64,000 nucleotides of DNA, from NCBI RefSeq assembly GCF_024166365.1, contig NC_064821.1:49999093-50063092 (forward strand), written 5' to 3'. Source of the DNA: Elephas maximus indicus (Eukaryota; Chordata; Mammalia; Proboscidea; Elephantidae). The notes beneath the pieces were generated by a model. That model was given only the letters and a program-made list of their open reading frames with translations, did not search any database and was not told the DNA's origin. This document shows positions 45,476 to 57,290 of this stretch, in pieces. A program made the translations under genes and the position numbers. Every line of letters starts with the position of its first letter. Within the stretch, counting starts at the first letter, position 1.

Positions 45476-45636
45476 AAAAACCTGTTGTTATCTAATTGAT
45501 TCCAACTCATAGAGACCCTATAGGACAGAGTAGAACTGCCCCATACGGTTTCCAAGGAGCAGCTGGTAGATTCAAACTGCCGGCCTTTTGGTTAGCAGCC
45601 ATAGCTCTTAACCATTGTGCCACCAGGGCTCCTCTC
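45476..45636 (-). repeat. AfroSINE, antisense, short variant
   Basis: CCTGTTGTTATCTAATTGAT to ATTGTGCCACCAGGGCTCC. Sits 11 bases after the previous SINE in the same orientation but of the other length class, so two separate insertions are likelier than a tandem copy. Confidence 0.93.
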
Positions 45637-46039
45637 TTGAGGATAGAACCCTATATTTTAGAGTTTGCACGAGCATACGTTCTATATTTACCCATTCTTG
45701 CTATCTACCACAGAAGTCTCTCTGGAATTATTGAAAGTATTGATATGTCTTTTGATGAAATATTAAAGAAGAGATCCCTGATTTTTATTAAAAGTCATTA
45801 ATAATTTGGCTAGAATAGATATAGTTACATTGTACCAGTACCATCAAAACCAATCTGTGAACTACCTTAAGAGCAGTACTGAACAATCAATGGCTTTTCC
45901 AACATGTGTTGTCCAAAACTTTTCTAGAGAACAGACTTAGTGGCTCTGCCCTGCCTTGCTATTCCTTTCTTTTCCTTCCTCCCTTTTCAGAGTCTGCTAT
46001 AATGTGAGTCTGTAGGAATCAGAGTTGTATGTACCATTG

Positions 46040-46260
46040 TACCCTGCCCTTAAGGAGGTTTTAAAGTCTGTGATAGGAGAGATGAGACATACTGAAATAA
46101 TATGAGGTAAAAATGATCAAAATGATAATTGTCATAAAAACAGGTTTTAAAAAAGTGCAAGAGTGAATTTGGCAAAGGGCAGACATAAGGCTTCATAGAT
46201 GATACGGCATTTAAGCTAGATCTTGAGGGATGAATAAGACAAACTAAACATCCAGGTTAG
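46040..46260 (+). repeat. Ancient mammalian repeat fragment, L2-like
   Basis: ACCCTGCCCTTAAGGAGGTT and AAGCTAGATCTTGAGGGATG occur in an old mammal-wide repeat. Confidence 0.4.
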
Positions 46261-46269
46261 TGTTTGGGA

Positions 46270-46480
46270 AAAACTTTGGAATTGTAGCTTATTAGAGCTG
46301 AAAGAAACTTTAGACATCATCTAATGCCCCAATTAATGAAGCAGAACCAAAAAGTCCCAAATCTTTTGGGACTTTTTTGCTTTTTTACAGTGGCAATGTT
46401 AGGACTCGACATCAGGACTCCTGACCCTCAACTGGAATTCCTTTTCTCCTGCAATACACCACCTTCCTACCGATTAAAAC
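46270..46480 (+). repeat. Ancient MIR-like fragment containing a 13-bp hairpin
   Basis: TTAGAGCTGAAAGAAACTTT and AGACATCATCTAATGCCCC resemble a MIR-related repeat. The hairpin has perfect arms at 46349-46361 and 46365-46377 with a 3-base loop. Confidence 0.45.
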
Positions 46481-46789
46481 TGTGAGGAGACATTTGTGAA
46501 TTTTAACTTAATACTGGTCTACCGAAACAAAATCTCGTGAGATAAATCAGTCTTGGAAAAATTAGGATTGGTTTCTAGGTAAATACTTTCAAAGTTGATG
46601 GCTGCTTTGCCCATGACTTATTGGCTCCCTTGAAAAGTTGTCTATTCTTGGAAAGCTAATTATCTAATCTTAAGAGAAGCTTTTCTTTAGAATTTTTGGC
46701 ATTTTCTGTTTTTTTACTTCTGCTTTCTGTTTTCAATTTTGTATGACGATTTCTTAGTAATTTTGACTTACATTTAGTGCAAGTAATCT

Positions 46790-46945
46790 TTTTAACTTTT
46801 TTTGTGGTGTAGGTGGAAGTTTACAGAGCAAATTAGTTTTTCATTAAGCAGTTAACGCACAAATTGTTTTGTGGCACTGGCTGTCAACCCCGCGATGTGT
46901 CAACACTCTCCCCTTCTCCCCTTCTCCACCCCAGGTTCCCTATTT
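46790..46945 (-). repeat. L1 3' UTR tail fragment, antisense
   Basis: GGTGGAAGTTTACAGAGCAA, GTTAACGCACAAATTGTTTT and CACCCCAGGTTCCCTATTTC match the L1 type at 16758-17540. Confidence 0.8.
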
Positions 46946-48028
46946 CCATTGGTCCAGAATGCAAATCATTTTTAAGTGCTTGGAGAGGCATTTGGATGAA
47001 AGATGCTATGTTTAGAAGGTATTAATGGCTTATTTAAAAAAAAAAAAAAAGGGCTTAAGATTGAGAGTGCATGCTTTTTGAACCTAGAATTGGTGCAAAA
47101 AAATGAAATGAATTTGCTATAGCCACATGTGTTAGCTGCGTTAGAAGGTTGCTATGTTGGCAGCAGGCCTGGACTGCTGCTCCCAGGGATTACAGCTGAT
47201 TGCAGATGGAATGCAACGGAATGTTCCTACCATAAGGTCTCTTATGAAAAAGCAGGAGAGGGTGAAGAGTGCTTTAGGGAAAATCTGAGAACTGAGTCGT
47301 CACAGTTTTATTTAAGCACTTTCAGGTCTCGGAGCAGGTATTTTCCATGGTGCAGATAAATGTTACTGCCTTGACATTTTGGGATCCCAAGCATATATAA
47401 ATGGCTTTGTTTAATAATATGCCGTTGTATTCCAAGTTTCTCCCACTTCGGAAACATTTTTATTGTTTAATTACTTTTTAAAAAGGAAATTGGGACAAAG
47501 TTAATTATCTAACTGCTCACATTTGTGGAGACATTGAAACTGTAAATTCCTCCAGAAAAGCAGGAGGTGAATAATAAAGCTGCTTCTCCCTCATAATGTG
47601 AGATACACTCCTTCTCGTGATTGAGCTGTGACATTTTGCTTTGTCTTTAACCACAGGATTCTGTCTCTTGCCCTGTGGTAAACCTCTTCCATATATTTCT
47701 CAATCTTTCTTTGCCCTGAGGTTCTTTTTTTTTTTTTTTTTTCCAGTGCCCAAGTCTTAGTGGAATAGAAGTAACCCTATATTTTCTTGTTTATGGCCTA
47801 CATTGTACATTTTTTTAAGGCTTTTTCATTCACATGTGTACATTTCTAAACCTAATGTTTCACATCAAAACTGGTAAAAAGAATGACTTCATGTCCAGTG
47901 ATGAAAATTTGAGATGGAGGAAGGGCAGGGACAGAGTGGAGGTTTAGAAAGGAAGATTTTTGACAGGAATGCTTCTAAATTTCTTTTTTTTTTTTTTCCT
48001 AGCATAAGTTAATATAACTATATGAAAA

Positions 48029-48203
48029 GAGGAGCCCTGGTGGCCCAGTGGTTAAGAGCTTAGCTGCTGACCAAAAGGTCGGCAGTTTGAATCCACCAGC
48101 CACCCCTTGAAAACCCTGTAGGGCAGTTCTACTCTGTTCTCTAGGGTTGCTCTGAGTTGGAATTGACTCGATGGCAACGGGTTTGGTTTTGGTTTGGTAG
48201 GAA
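48029..48203 (+). repeat. AfroSINE, sense
   Basis: GGAGCCCTGGTGGCCCAGTG head, AAAGGTCGGCAGTTTGAATC B-box-like, TGGCAACGGGTTTGGTTTTG tail. Short duplication GAAAAGA on both sides. Confidence 0.94.
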
Positions 48204-48434
48204 AAGAAATGTAAATGTATATAATTTATCTTTAGAAACATCTTGGAAAGTAGAGAAGGGGGGAAAGAAAAATAACCTCTCTTCTTACCTCCTTATCACA
48301 GTCTGCTGACAGCATTTAGATGGGCTTTTTTTGTTGTTGTTGTTCCAGTTTGGTTAAATGGTTAAAGTTAGGGTCTTAATGCAATTGTGTATTCTAGTCT
48401 TTCCTAGTTAGTCTTTAGTTTTTTCTCTCATTGT

Positions 48435-48645
48435 TGTCATTCTTCATTGTTGTCTAGATAACTTACGGCGACCGCGTGTGTAACAGAGTAGAACTGCTCT
48501 GTAGAGTTTTCTTGACTGTAATCTTAATGGAAGCAGATTGCCAGGGCTTTTCTTCCATGGTGCTGCTAGTGGATGGGTTTGAACCGCCAACCTCTAAGTT
48601 AGCAGTTGGATGCAAACCATTTGTGCCACATAGGGATATCTTCTC
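48435..48645 (-). repeat. AfroSINE, antisense, long variant, diverged
   Basis: CAGAGTAGAACTGCTCTGTA, TTGACTGTAATCTTAATGGA and GAACCGCCAACCTCTAAGTT in order. Confidence 0.85.
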
Positions 48646-48928
48646 TCGTTAGGATCAGCTAATTCTCACTTGCATTTTAGTCAGAGTTTCTTATCTTGGG
48701 GTCTTTGGATAGACTTCTGAGTTTCTGAGAACCCCTTGAAATTATATGCAAAATGTATGTTGTGTATTTTCCTCAGGAGAGGAACCACTTTCAATACATT
48801 TTTAGAGGGATTTGTGTCTCCAAAAAAAAAAAAAAAAGGTTAAGAGTCACTAGTTTTCCAAAATCTTTTCCAGGATAAGCTAGGACATAATGAGTTAAAT
48901 CAGAATAAAGTATAAACTCCATAACAGT

Positions 48929-49640
48929 GTCTTAGTTTCTGAGTGCTGCTGTAACAGAATACCAAAAGTGGTAGCTTTAACAGAGATTTATTTTCTCACA
49001 GTTAAGGAGGCCACAAGTCTGAATTCAGGGTGCTGGCTCTAGGACGAGGCTCTCTCTCTGTCCACTGTGGGGGAAAATCCTTGTCTCAGCTTCTCTAGTG
49101 TTCTTTTCAGCATTCCTGGTTCCTTGGCAATCTACAAGTGATACCTATCTTTCCAAGGTTTGTGCTTGCTTGTCTGTGTGTCTGATCTGCTCTTTTTGTA
49201 TTTCAAAAGTGATTAGATTTAAACCACACCCTACACTGACATGGCCTCATTAACATAACAAAGAAGACCCTATTCCCAAATAGGGCCACATCCACAGGTA
49301 TGGGGGTTAGGATTTCAACACGTATTTCAGGGGACACAATTCAATACATAACATTCCTCTTTGGCCCCCCAAAATTCTTGTCCTTCACACATGCAGAATC
49401 TGTCACATCATCCCAAAAGTCTTAAATCAACTCTTAAGTCCAAAATCTCATCTTCTGAATCATCTAATCAAGTATAGGTGAGACTTTGGGGCATAATTCC
49501 TCTCCATCGATGGACCTATGAAACCTAGAAAACAAGTTACATCTTTCTGAAGTACAGTGGTGGATCAAACCCAGGGTAGATACTACAAATGGAAGAAATG
49601 AAGTAAAGACTACTATGTGCCTGCTACCATGCAGGCACAG
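48929..49640 (-). mobile_element. MLT1/MaLR LTR plus internal-region fragment, antisense
   Basis: LTR 48929-49353 starts TGTCTTAGTTTCTGAGTGCT and ends GGGACACAATTCAATACATA. It is followed by internal MaLR sequence (TCTTGTCCTTCACACATGCA, CATCATCCCAAAAGTCTTAA, CAACTCTTAAGTCCAAAATC). MaLR elements are non-coding endogenous-retrovirus-like retrotransposons; no gene is present. Confidence 0.75.
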
Positions 49641-49644
49641 ATGG

Positions 49645-49855
49645 GAGAAAGAATCTGCCATGTGGAGATTCAAGGAACAGAGGAATGCTGAGAAGAATGC
49701 TAGAGAAGCAAAGACAAGAATTCCCCCCAGCAGACGGAGAGAACCTTTCCCTAGAGCCAGTGCCCTGAATTTGGAATTCTAGCCACCTAAATTGTGAGAA
49801 GGTATATTTCTGTGCATTAAAACCACCGACTGTGGAATTTCTGTAGACACAGGTA
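49645..49855 (+). repeat. MLT1/MaLR-like LTR 3' part, sense
   Basis: CCTTTCCCTAGAGCCAGTGC, CCTGAATTTGGAATTCTAGC and CCTAAATTGTGAGAAGG match the sense 3' part of the LTR at 11911-12593. Opposite orientation to its neighbour. Confidence 0.6.
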
Positions 49856-50074
49856 TTGAGAGTACTTCACGATATTGCTGGAAAAGTAGGATAGGCTCTT
49901 TAGCTATTTCTCCACTTCTGTACCCTATGCTGTAACCTTAGAGTTGGATGGAATTTTCACATTTTTTTTTAAGCCCGTTCTTTGTTAGTATTCATTCTGT
50001 GACTGCAAATCTCACTCTTGCCCAATCATGTCTCTCTGTAACCTCTACCAATTTATTACATTTCATTGAGAGTC

Positions 50075-50770
50075 ACTAAAACTGCTGAAGATTTGGGCAT
50101 TTAAACTCCTAATAGCACTTTTTTTTCTTATACCAAAAAAAAAAAAAACCCGGAAATACACCCAGTGTCCATCAGCCACATACCAAACCTGTTGCTGTTG
50201 AGTCGATTCCGACTCACAGCGATGCTGTAGGACAGAGTAGGACTGCCGGGGTAGAACTGCACCATAGGGTTTCCAAGGAGCTCCTGGTGGATTCAAACTG
50301 CCGACCTTTTGGTTAGCAATTGTAGCTCTTAACCACTACGGCACCAGGGTTTCCTGTCCATCAGCAGGGGAATGGAAAAATAGATCGTGGTACATTTGCC
50401 AATAGAACACGGCAAAGAGGAGAAGGATTACTACACATGCATACAACACAAATCATAAATGAAGTGCAGCTACACACAGATGTTTAGTTAAAAAAAAAAA
50501 GCAAGTTTCAAAAGAAACTGAATGTATTTTATTTACATAAATTTCAAAAGATGCAAAGCTATTCTCTATATTCTTTATTCCATACAAGCACATGGGCTAA
50601 AACTATAAAGTAAGGGCAATAATAAAAAAAAATTCAGGGTAATAGTGCCTCAAAGAGGGGGGATGGTGGGGAAAGAGATGTGGGAGGGTCATGCAGTGGT
50701 CCTGCAAAGGTGAGAAAATGTTCTGTTTCATAACTGGTCGGTGGGTACCTGGGTTTTTGTCTTACTGTTA
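50075..50770 (+). repeat. Old L1 3' end, sense, split by a SINE
   Basis: TACACCCAGTGTCCATCAGC (before the SINE) continues as CAGCAGGGGAATGGAAAAA and GATCGTGGTACATTTGCC, the typical late ORF2 and 3' UTR of old L1. Confidence 0.7.
50177..50354 (-). repeat. AfroSINE, antisense, with target-site duplication
   Basis: ACCTGTTGCTGTTGAGTCGA to ACTACGGCACCAGGGTTTC. Flanked by TGTCCATCAGC at 50166-50176 and 50355-50365. A small internal duplication repeats GTAGAACTGC/GTAGGACTGC. Confidence 0.95.
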
Positions 50771-51949
50771 TTGCTTTCTCTTTCTATATATTTTGTGTAG
50801 CCATGCCTGTCCATATCAGTAAATGGCATATCCTGTCATAGGCACAGGTCCACAAAATTTGCCTCCTGTCCCCAGCCTGCTGTTTCTGAAGGCTTCTAGT
50901 CACTTTTTTGCTCCTTTTTCCCCCCAAATTTACCTGTCTGTGTAGATTAAATGACTGTCATTTTAGTCACTCCGAGTGTAAGAAGTTAAGCAACAAGAAG
51001 ACAAAGTGGCTTATACAGCATAGGGAGTAGGGTTCAGTAAAACAGATTGAAATCAGTGTGGGTACCAGTGGCATTAAACTTTTTTTTTTTTAATTTTGAA
51101 ATAAAACACAATCTTGTCTAGTATTTCATGACTTTTTGTGGTAACTTACTAAACTGACATTGTGGAATGTGTTCCCGTATTTCTTATGGTGTTTTTCTTC
51201 TACTGGGATAAAGTTTATCGTCATAAAGAAGGTCATTGGATTATACCCTTTTCTAGATGAGAAATCAAGTGTATTTTCTTTTGTCTTCCACTATTTTAAA
51301 CTTTCATTGCATTGTTTACTTTGAAGTGTCATAGCAAGACTTTTTTATGTGAAAAAAATTGTTTTTGGCAAACTGTAAGCATATCTTTTAAACTTCTCTG
51401 CACTGCCTGTCTGCTTGATTCCAGAACTGAAGATGACTTCCACTATTTTTTAATAGAGGGTTGGCTGGTTATAGGAACAAAAATTAATGGCCTGTTGGTG
51501 TTGAAAACATGATTGTTTGCATATCTTAAAATTTTCCACAAGTGCCAGCTGTGGAGCTTGTATTTATAGTTCTGGGTCTGAGAGCAGCTGAGGATGATGC
51601 ATCTCCTGGTTGCTGTGATGGACAAAAGAGGATTCTTTACTCTGGACTGTCATTTTGCAGCAGTAGTTGATCCCCGTGTCCTGTCATGGTTTTCTTTATA
51701 TTAGGAAAATACTGAGGTTGATGTACAGAGAAATTATCTTGGGCTGTTGATATGCATTTTCTAAGCAAATTAGAATAAATAGCATCTTTGTTTCCCCTTT
51801 AATCAGTTCTCCTTCCATCTGGCTCTAAGAGTCCTTCATACTGCCTTGTTTTAGGCATGAGCTTGGACAAAACAGGTTTACATAAGACTGATAAGCAGTT
51901 TTTCACCTCGTAGGGAAAGTAGTAGTTCCAAGATTGTTTCACATTCCTT

Positions 51950-51998
51950 GTACCTAACCTAAAGCTGTTCTTGGCACATAATAGGTGTTCAGTCAATT
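51950..51998 (+). repeat. L2 3' terminal fragment
   Basis: TTGGCACATAATAGGTGTTC followed by AGTCAATTGAATT is the L2 end. Confidence 0.6.
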
Positions 51999-52924
51999 GA
52001 ATTTTCTTTACCTTTCTCCTGTCATGTGCTGTATATAATTGTTCCTTTGAATTAGTAATTATTTCTTTCAGATATCTTACAGAACAATCATATTTGTCTA
52101 AATATGTTTTGAAATATATCAGAGCAAAACGAGGCTTGGAGTTTTGGGAAGCTTTTACTTGTTTGAGAAATCCCAATTATTTGTAGCAAACAGTAACATA
52201 TTATGATCCTTCCCAGATACTGATAACTTTTCTGACTCTTGAGGATTGATGATTCTGTGGTGTTTTCCCTGGTAGCAGTTTTACTCCATGAATCTTTGTA
52301 GTTTAATACTTTTAGTTAGTAAAACATACAAAAGGAAGGTGGTTTGTAAACTGTCACGGATAGCTCAATTTCTACCTACCCTTACCCCAGTTTCAGGATA
52401 ATTTATTGAACATATTTATTCAGTATATCCGCAAATGATGTGAAGCACTCAGTTCTAATTTAAGGCTAATGTGTAATGCCTTTCATTCTGAAAACAAAAG
52501 CAACTGGAAAATACAGAAAGCACAAAGCAGAAAGAAAAATCACTTCTAATCCGGTCACTCGAAAGAACTACCGTTAACATTTTTTCCTTTTTTTTTAATA
52601 ATATTTTGTTGTGTTTTTGGTGTAATGTGAACATTTGATGCATATTCATCTAATTTTTTCCTTGCACTCTCACACATATTAAATGTGTTATATAATTGGG
52701 TTATAATATATGTACCATTTTGTAATTTTGTTTTTGATCTTCTAATCTAATATTTTAAATGTAATTAAGTACACGTACTCCTCACTTATTGAGTATCTCA
52801 TTATCCAATGTCTTGCATTTATGACAACAGTAAAAAAAAAATCTGCTCTCCAGCTATTTTGCACGTTAATAACATATGTCTGGCAGTAACAAACGCCAAG
52901 GTGCAGGGCGAGAATAATGCTGGT

Positions 52925-53075
52925 TGTGATGGTTAGGGTTATGTGTCAATTTGGCTGGGCCATCATTGTCAGTGGTTTGGCAGTTATGTAACAATGTAAT
53001 TTGGCAGTTAAGTAATGATGTAGTCATCCTCTATTTTGTGGTCTGATGTGGTCGTCCTCCATTTTTGCATAATGC
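52925..53075 (+). repeat. MLT1/MaLR-like LTR fragment
   Basis: GGTTATGTGTCAATTTGGCT and TCTATTTTGTGGTCTGATGT match the 5' region of the LTR type at 11911 and 34300. A 24-base block is partly duplicated at 52980-53025. Confidence 0.5.
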
Positions 53076-53431
53076 CAATTTCACAGAACACCCTGGTCTT
53101 CAGAACTTAACCTATCGATAACTGAGAAGTGGGTATATTTCTCTACTTGATTTTTAGTGAGTATATGAAATTCTACAATGTGGATATATAGTTACTTAGT
53201 TTTTTTATGAGCACTCCAATAACCATCCTCGAAAAGGAATACTTGTGTAAATTTCCTGAGCAAAAATTTTTAGAATAGGAGTTACTTGATCAAAGGTATC
53301 TATGTTTTTCAAACTATTTTTTCTAGATAATTTAAGGGGAAAAATATATCTAATAGACTTTTTCATGTTATGGAGAGTATTTTTAGTATAATTACAGATT
53401 TTAGTTTTCAGAACAGACATCAGGAAACCTA

Positions 53432-53610
53432 TGTTGTTGTTTGCCATCAAGTCGATTCCATCTCATAGTGACTCTATGGTGACCCTATAGCACAGAGTAG
53501 AACTGCTCCATAGGGTTTCCAGGGTGCGGCTGGTGGATTCAAACTGCTGACTTTTTGGTTTTGCATTTTAAACCACACAGTTCTTAACTACTGTGCCACC
53601 AGGGCTCCTT
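53432..53610 (-). repeat. AfroSINE, antisense
   Basis: TTGTTTGCCATCAAGTCGAT to ACTACTGTGCCACCAGGGC. Confidence 0.92.
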
Positions 53611-54129
53611 CTAAATACTGAACCATTTTTAATACCATAGTGATCTAGATGCACCATCTCACATGGCACCCAAAGTGCAGGACGGGATTGCATAGAGTTA
53701 GATGGCTAGAAAAAGTTATGAGAATTGCCTTAAATATTGTTTTCTTCTTGTGATATATCCATTACTTTTAATAACATATGGTAAATCAGTATAAAAATGG
53801 ATTGAATGGATTTTGATTTAAGAATTCGTGTGTAGTTCATTCTTACATAGACTATATCATCATGATTGTTAATCCAAAAGCTGACCCTGGTTAAGTCCAC
53901 TGCTTATTGAGGGACAAATTGAGGTTTAAATTTTTTTTTTTTTTTTTTTAAGAATACTGTGTTATTCTTTATATTGTCCTTTAACAATAGGAATGATAAA
54001 TCAAATGAGTGCTTACTTCAGTAATAAATATTCCTTATCATTTTGTTCTAAGTATTCATTGTCTCAATGCATATAACATTTAGAGCTATAGCACACTTAA
54101 TTATAATTTCTTGTTTGTCTCTTCCTAAT

Positions 54130-55240
54130 TCGTTGTTGTTAGGTGCCACTGAGTTGGTTCCAAATCATAGTGACCCTTCGTGCAACCGAGTGAAACACTG
54201 CCTAGTCTTGTGCCATCTTCACAGTCGTTGCTATGTTTGAGCTCATTGTTGCATCCACTGTGTCAGTCTGTCCAATTGAGGGTTTTCCTCTTTTTCGCTG
54301 ACCCTCTACTTTACCAAGCATAATGTCCTCCAGGGACTCGTTCCTCCTGATAACATATCCAAAGTATGTAGGATGAAGTCTCACTATCCTCACTTAAGGA
54401 GCATTCTGGCTATGCTTCTTCCAAGACAGATTTGTTCATTCTTCTGGCAGTCCATAGTATATTCAATATTCTTTGTTGACACCACAATTCAAAGACATCA
54501 ATTCTTGTTTGGTCTTCCTTGTTCGTTGTCCAGCTTTCGCATGCATATGAGGTGATTGAAATTACCATGGCTTGAATCAGGCTCACCTTAGTCCTCAAAG
54601 TGACATCTTAACTTTTTAACACTTTAAAGAGGTCTTTTGCAGGCGATTTGCCCAATGCTGTGTGTCATTTGATTTTTTGACTACTGCTTCCGTGGGCGTT
54701 GATTGTGGATCCAAGTAAAATGAAATCCTTGACAACTTCAATCTTTTCATTTATCATGATGTTGCTTATTGGTCCAGTTTTGAGGATTTTTTTTTTTTTT
54801 TATGTTGAGGTGTAATCCATACTGAAAGCTGTGGTCTTTGATTTTCATCAGTAAGTGCTCAAGTCCTCTTCACTTTCAGCAAGCAAGGTTGTGCCATCTG
54901 CATATTACAGGTTGTTAATGAGTCTTCCTCCAACCCTGATGCTGCATTCTTTTTCATATAGTACAGCTTCTCGGATTATTTGCTCAGCATACTGTTTGAA
55001 TGAGTATGATGAAAGGATACAACTTTGATGCATTTTAAACCACACAGTATCTGCTTGTTCTGTTCAGATGACTGCCTTGGTCTGTGTACACGTTTCACAT
55101 GAGCACAATTAAGTGTTCTGGAATTCCTGTACTTCACAATGTTATCCATAGTTTGTTATGATCCACACAGTTGTGCTTTTGCATAGCCAATAAAACACAG
55201 GTAAACATCTTTCTGGTATCCTCTGCTTTCAGCCAAGATC
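54130..55240 (-). mobile_element. 5'-truncated RTE/BovB-type LINE, antisense, with target-site duplication
   Basis: 1,111 bp from the 3' end (CGTTGTTGTTAGGTGCCACT) into the reverse transcriptase region (GTTATCCATAGTTTGTTATG, CCTCTGCTTTCAGCCAAG). Flanked by TCTCTTCCTAAT at 54118-54129 and 55241-55252. Minus-strand frames 54202-54393 and 54410-54598 carry fragments of the ORF2 C-terminus. Inactive. Confidence 0.94.
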
Positions 55241-55289
55241 TCTCTTCCTAATAGAAAAGGTTAATTAACTCTGAGGTAGGACCATATAT

Positions 55290-55362
55290 ATCTTATTCTG
55301 AGTACCTATCATAGGCCTGTTATTTAATAGGCACTCAGTGAATAAACGGATGAATCAATGAA
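55290..55362 (+). repeat. L2 3' terminal fragment
   Basis: TTTAATAGGCACTCAGTGAA and TAAACGGATGAATCAATGA are the L2 end. Confidence 0.6.
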
Positions 55363-55689
55363 CATAGAGTAAGATCTGAACAAATGAAGGGGAAAAATTA
55401 TTTTTTTCTGTATCTTTTCCCCTTCATTTGAACACAGTGTTTGGAAATTAAATAGTATATGTTAATTCTATTCCATAATCTTTTGAGCACATACCTAAGT
55501 ATTCTTACTTCAAGAATATAATTTTAATGGTTGCATAGTATTCTGTTGTATTATAATCATACTTTATTTAGCTAATCACCTATTGCTAGACAACTTGAAC
55601 CTTAAAACCACAGGACTGCTGTGAAGAAGAATGTAAGCTACATACCGGCAGGAAAAAAGGAAGTGTTTATAGAAGGCAGTTTATGCAGC

Positions 55690-56180
55690 TATCTCCTTGA
55701 CATCTTGACCTTTCAGTAGGTACTTCAAACTCAGCGTGTTCGAAACTGAGTTCCTGATATATCCTATTCCAGCCCTGCTCCCCTGTATTCCCCTCAACTC
55801 AATTAATGGCAGCTCTTACCTTTGTAATTGCTGAGGGCAAAAACTATGGCATCGTCCTTGACTTCTCTCTCTCACCCTCCAATTCATCAGATGTCTTGTG
55901 GGCTCTGCCTCAGAATGTATTCGGAATCTGACCACTTTTCATGACCACCTGCTGTAACCTCCTAACTTGTCCCCCAGCAGTCAGGTCTCAACAGAGCAAC
56001 TAGAGTGATCCTTTTAGAACAGAAGTCACATTATGTCATGTTTTCCATCAAAACCTGGAAATGGTTCCCTTTTCACTCACAATAAAAGCTGAAGTCTGAG
56101 CAGTGACCTCCTCTCTCATGCTGTCAAACCATTGCAGCTTCTTGTTCTTTTACCTAATAGTATATTGGGTTCATTTCCCC
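55690..56180 (+). repeat. L2 LINE fragment
   Basis: In L2 order: TTCAAACTCAGCGTGTTCGA, ACTGAGTTCCTGATATATCC, CATCGTCCTTGACTTCTCTC, CAGAATGTATTCGGAATCTG, GAGTGATCCTTTTAGAACAG. Confidence 0.88.
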
Positions 56181-56234
56181 ATGTCTTAAGTGCTTGTCAT
56201 GATCCAAATTTTATTGACTATGTAATATTCTGTT

Positions 56235-57120
56235 TTCTTAATTGAAGTAAAATTCATACAAAATTAACCATTTAAAATGCGAAATTCAGTGACAGTTTAT
56301 TCACAATGTTGTACAACGACCACCTCTATCTAGTGTCAAGCTTTTCATCACCCCAAAGGAATACCCCATATCCATAAAGTAATCACTCATCATGCCCCCA
56401 TTCCATCCCCTGGCAACCACTAATCTGTTTCCGTCTCTGTGGATTTGCCTGTTCTGGATATTTCATATAAAAGGAATCATACAATATGTGACCTTTTGTG
56501 TCTGACTTTCTTCACTTAGCATAATGTTTATCCAAATTGTAGCACGTACCAGTACTTCATCACTTTTTATGACTGAATAGTATCCTATCATATGTATATT
56601 CCACAGTATGTTTATCTGTTCGTCCACTGAGAGACATTTGAGTTGTTTCCTTTTTTGGCTTTTGAGAATAATGCTCTAAGCATTCATCTACAAGTTTGTG
56701 TGGACGTTTGTTTTCATTTCTCTTGGCTGTATCCCTAGGAGTGGAATTGCTAGGTCACATGGTAATTCTAAGGCGCCCTGGTGGCATAATGGTTTTAAGT
56801 GTTCAGCTACTAAGAGTCAGGGATTCAGACCCACCAGTGGTTCAGCGGGAGAAAAGACCTGGCGATCTGCTCCTGTGAAATTTACAGCTTAGGCAACCCC
56901 ATGAGGCAGTTCTGTTGTGTCCAGTAGGGTCGCTATGAATAGGAATCAATTTGATGGCACACAATAACAACAACATGGTAATTCTATGTTGAACTTTTTG
57001 AGGAACCATCAAACTGTTTTCCTCAGTGGCCGCAGCATTTTACATTCCTGCCAGCAATGCATGAGGCTTCCTGTTTCTTCACATCCTTGCCAGCACTTAT
57101 TTATTTATTTATAGCTATCA
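56235..57120 (-). repeat. Old L1 3' UTR, antisense, split by a SINE
   Basis: AACCATTTAAAATGCGAAAT, TGTACAACGACCACCTCTAT, GGCAACCACTAATCTGTTTC, GTGGATTTGCCTGTTCTGGA are standard antisense phrases of old L1 3' ends. Confidence 0.85.
56771..56974 (+). repeat. AfroSINE, sense, long variant, with target-site duplication
   Basis: AGGCGCCCTGGTGGCATAAT head, a GGCGATCTGCTCCTGTGAAA middle block, tail GATGGCACACAATAACAACA. Flanked by ATGGTAATTCTA at 56759-56770 and 56975-56986. Confidence 0.94.
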
Positions 57121-57179
57121 TATACGTATTCTATGGTACTTATGAGCTGTACATTTTTTAGCTAATTCTCCATTATCAA

Positions 57180-57290
57180 GACACTTGAGCCTTAGGTTCT
57201 TCAATTATTAAATGGAGATGTTGCTGATGCCTACTCAGCCTAATATCTCAGGGTCATTGTGAGGATCGAATGAAATCTCGGGTTGTCTAA
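57180..57290 (+). repeat. MIR 3' part
   Basis: TTCAATTATTAAATGGAGAT and GTCATTGTGAGGATCGAATG follow the MIR 3' half. Confidence 0.6.
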
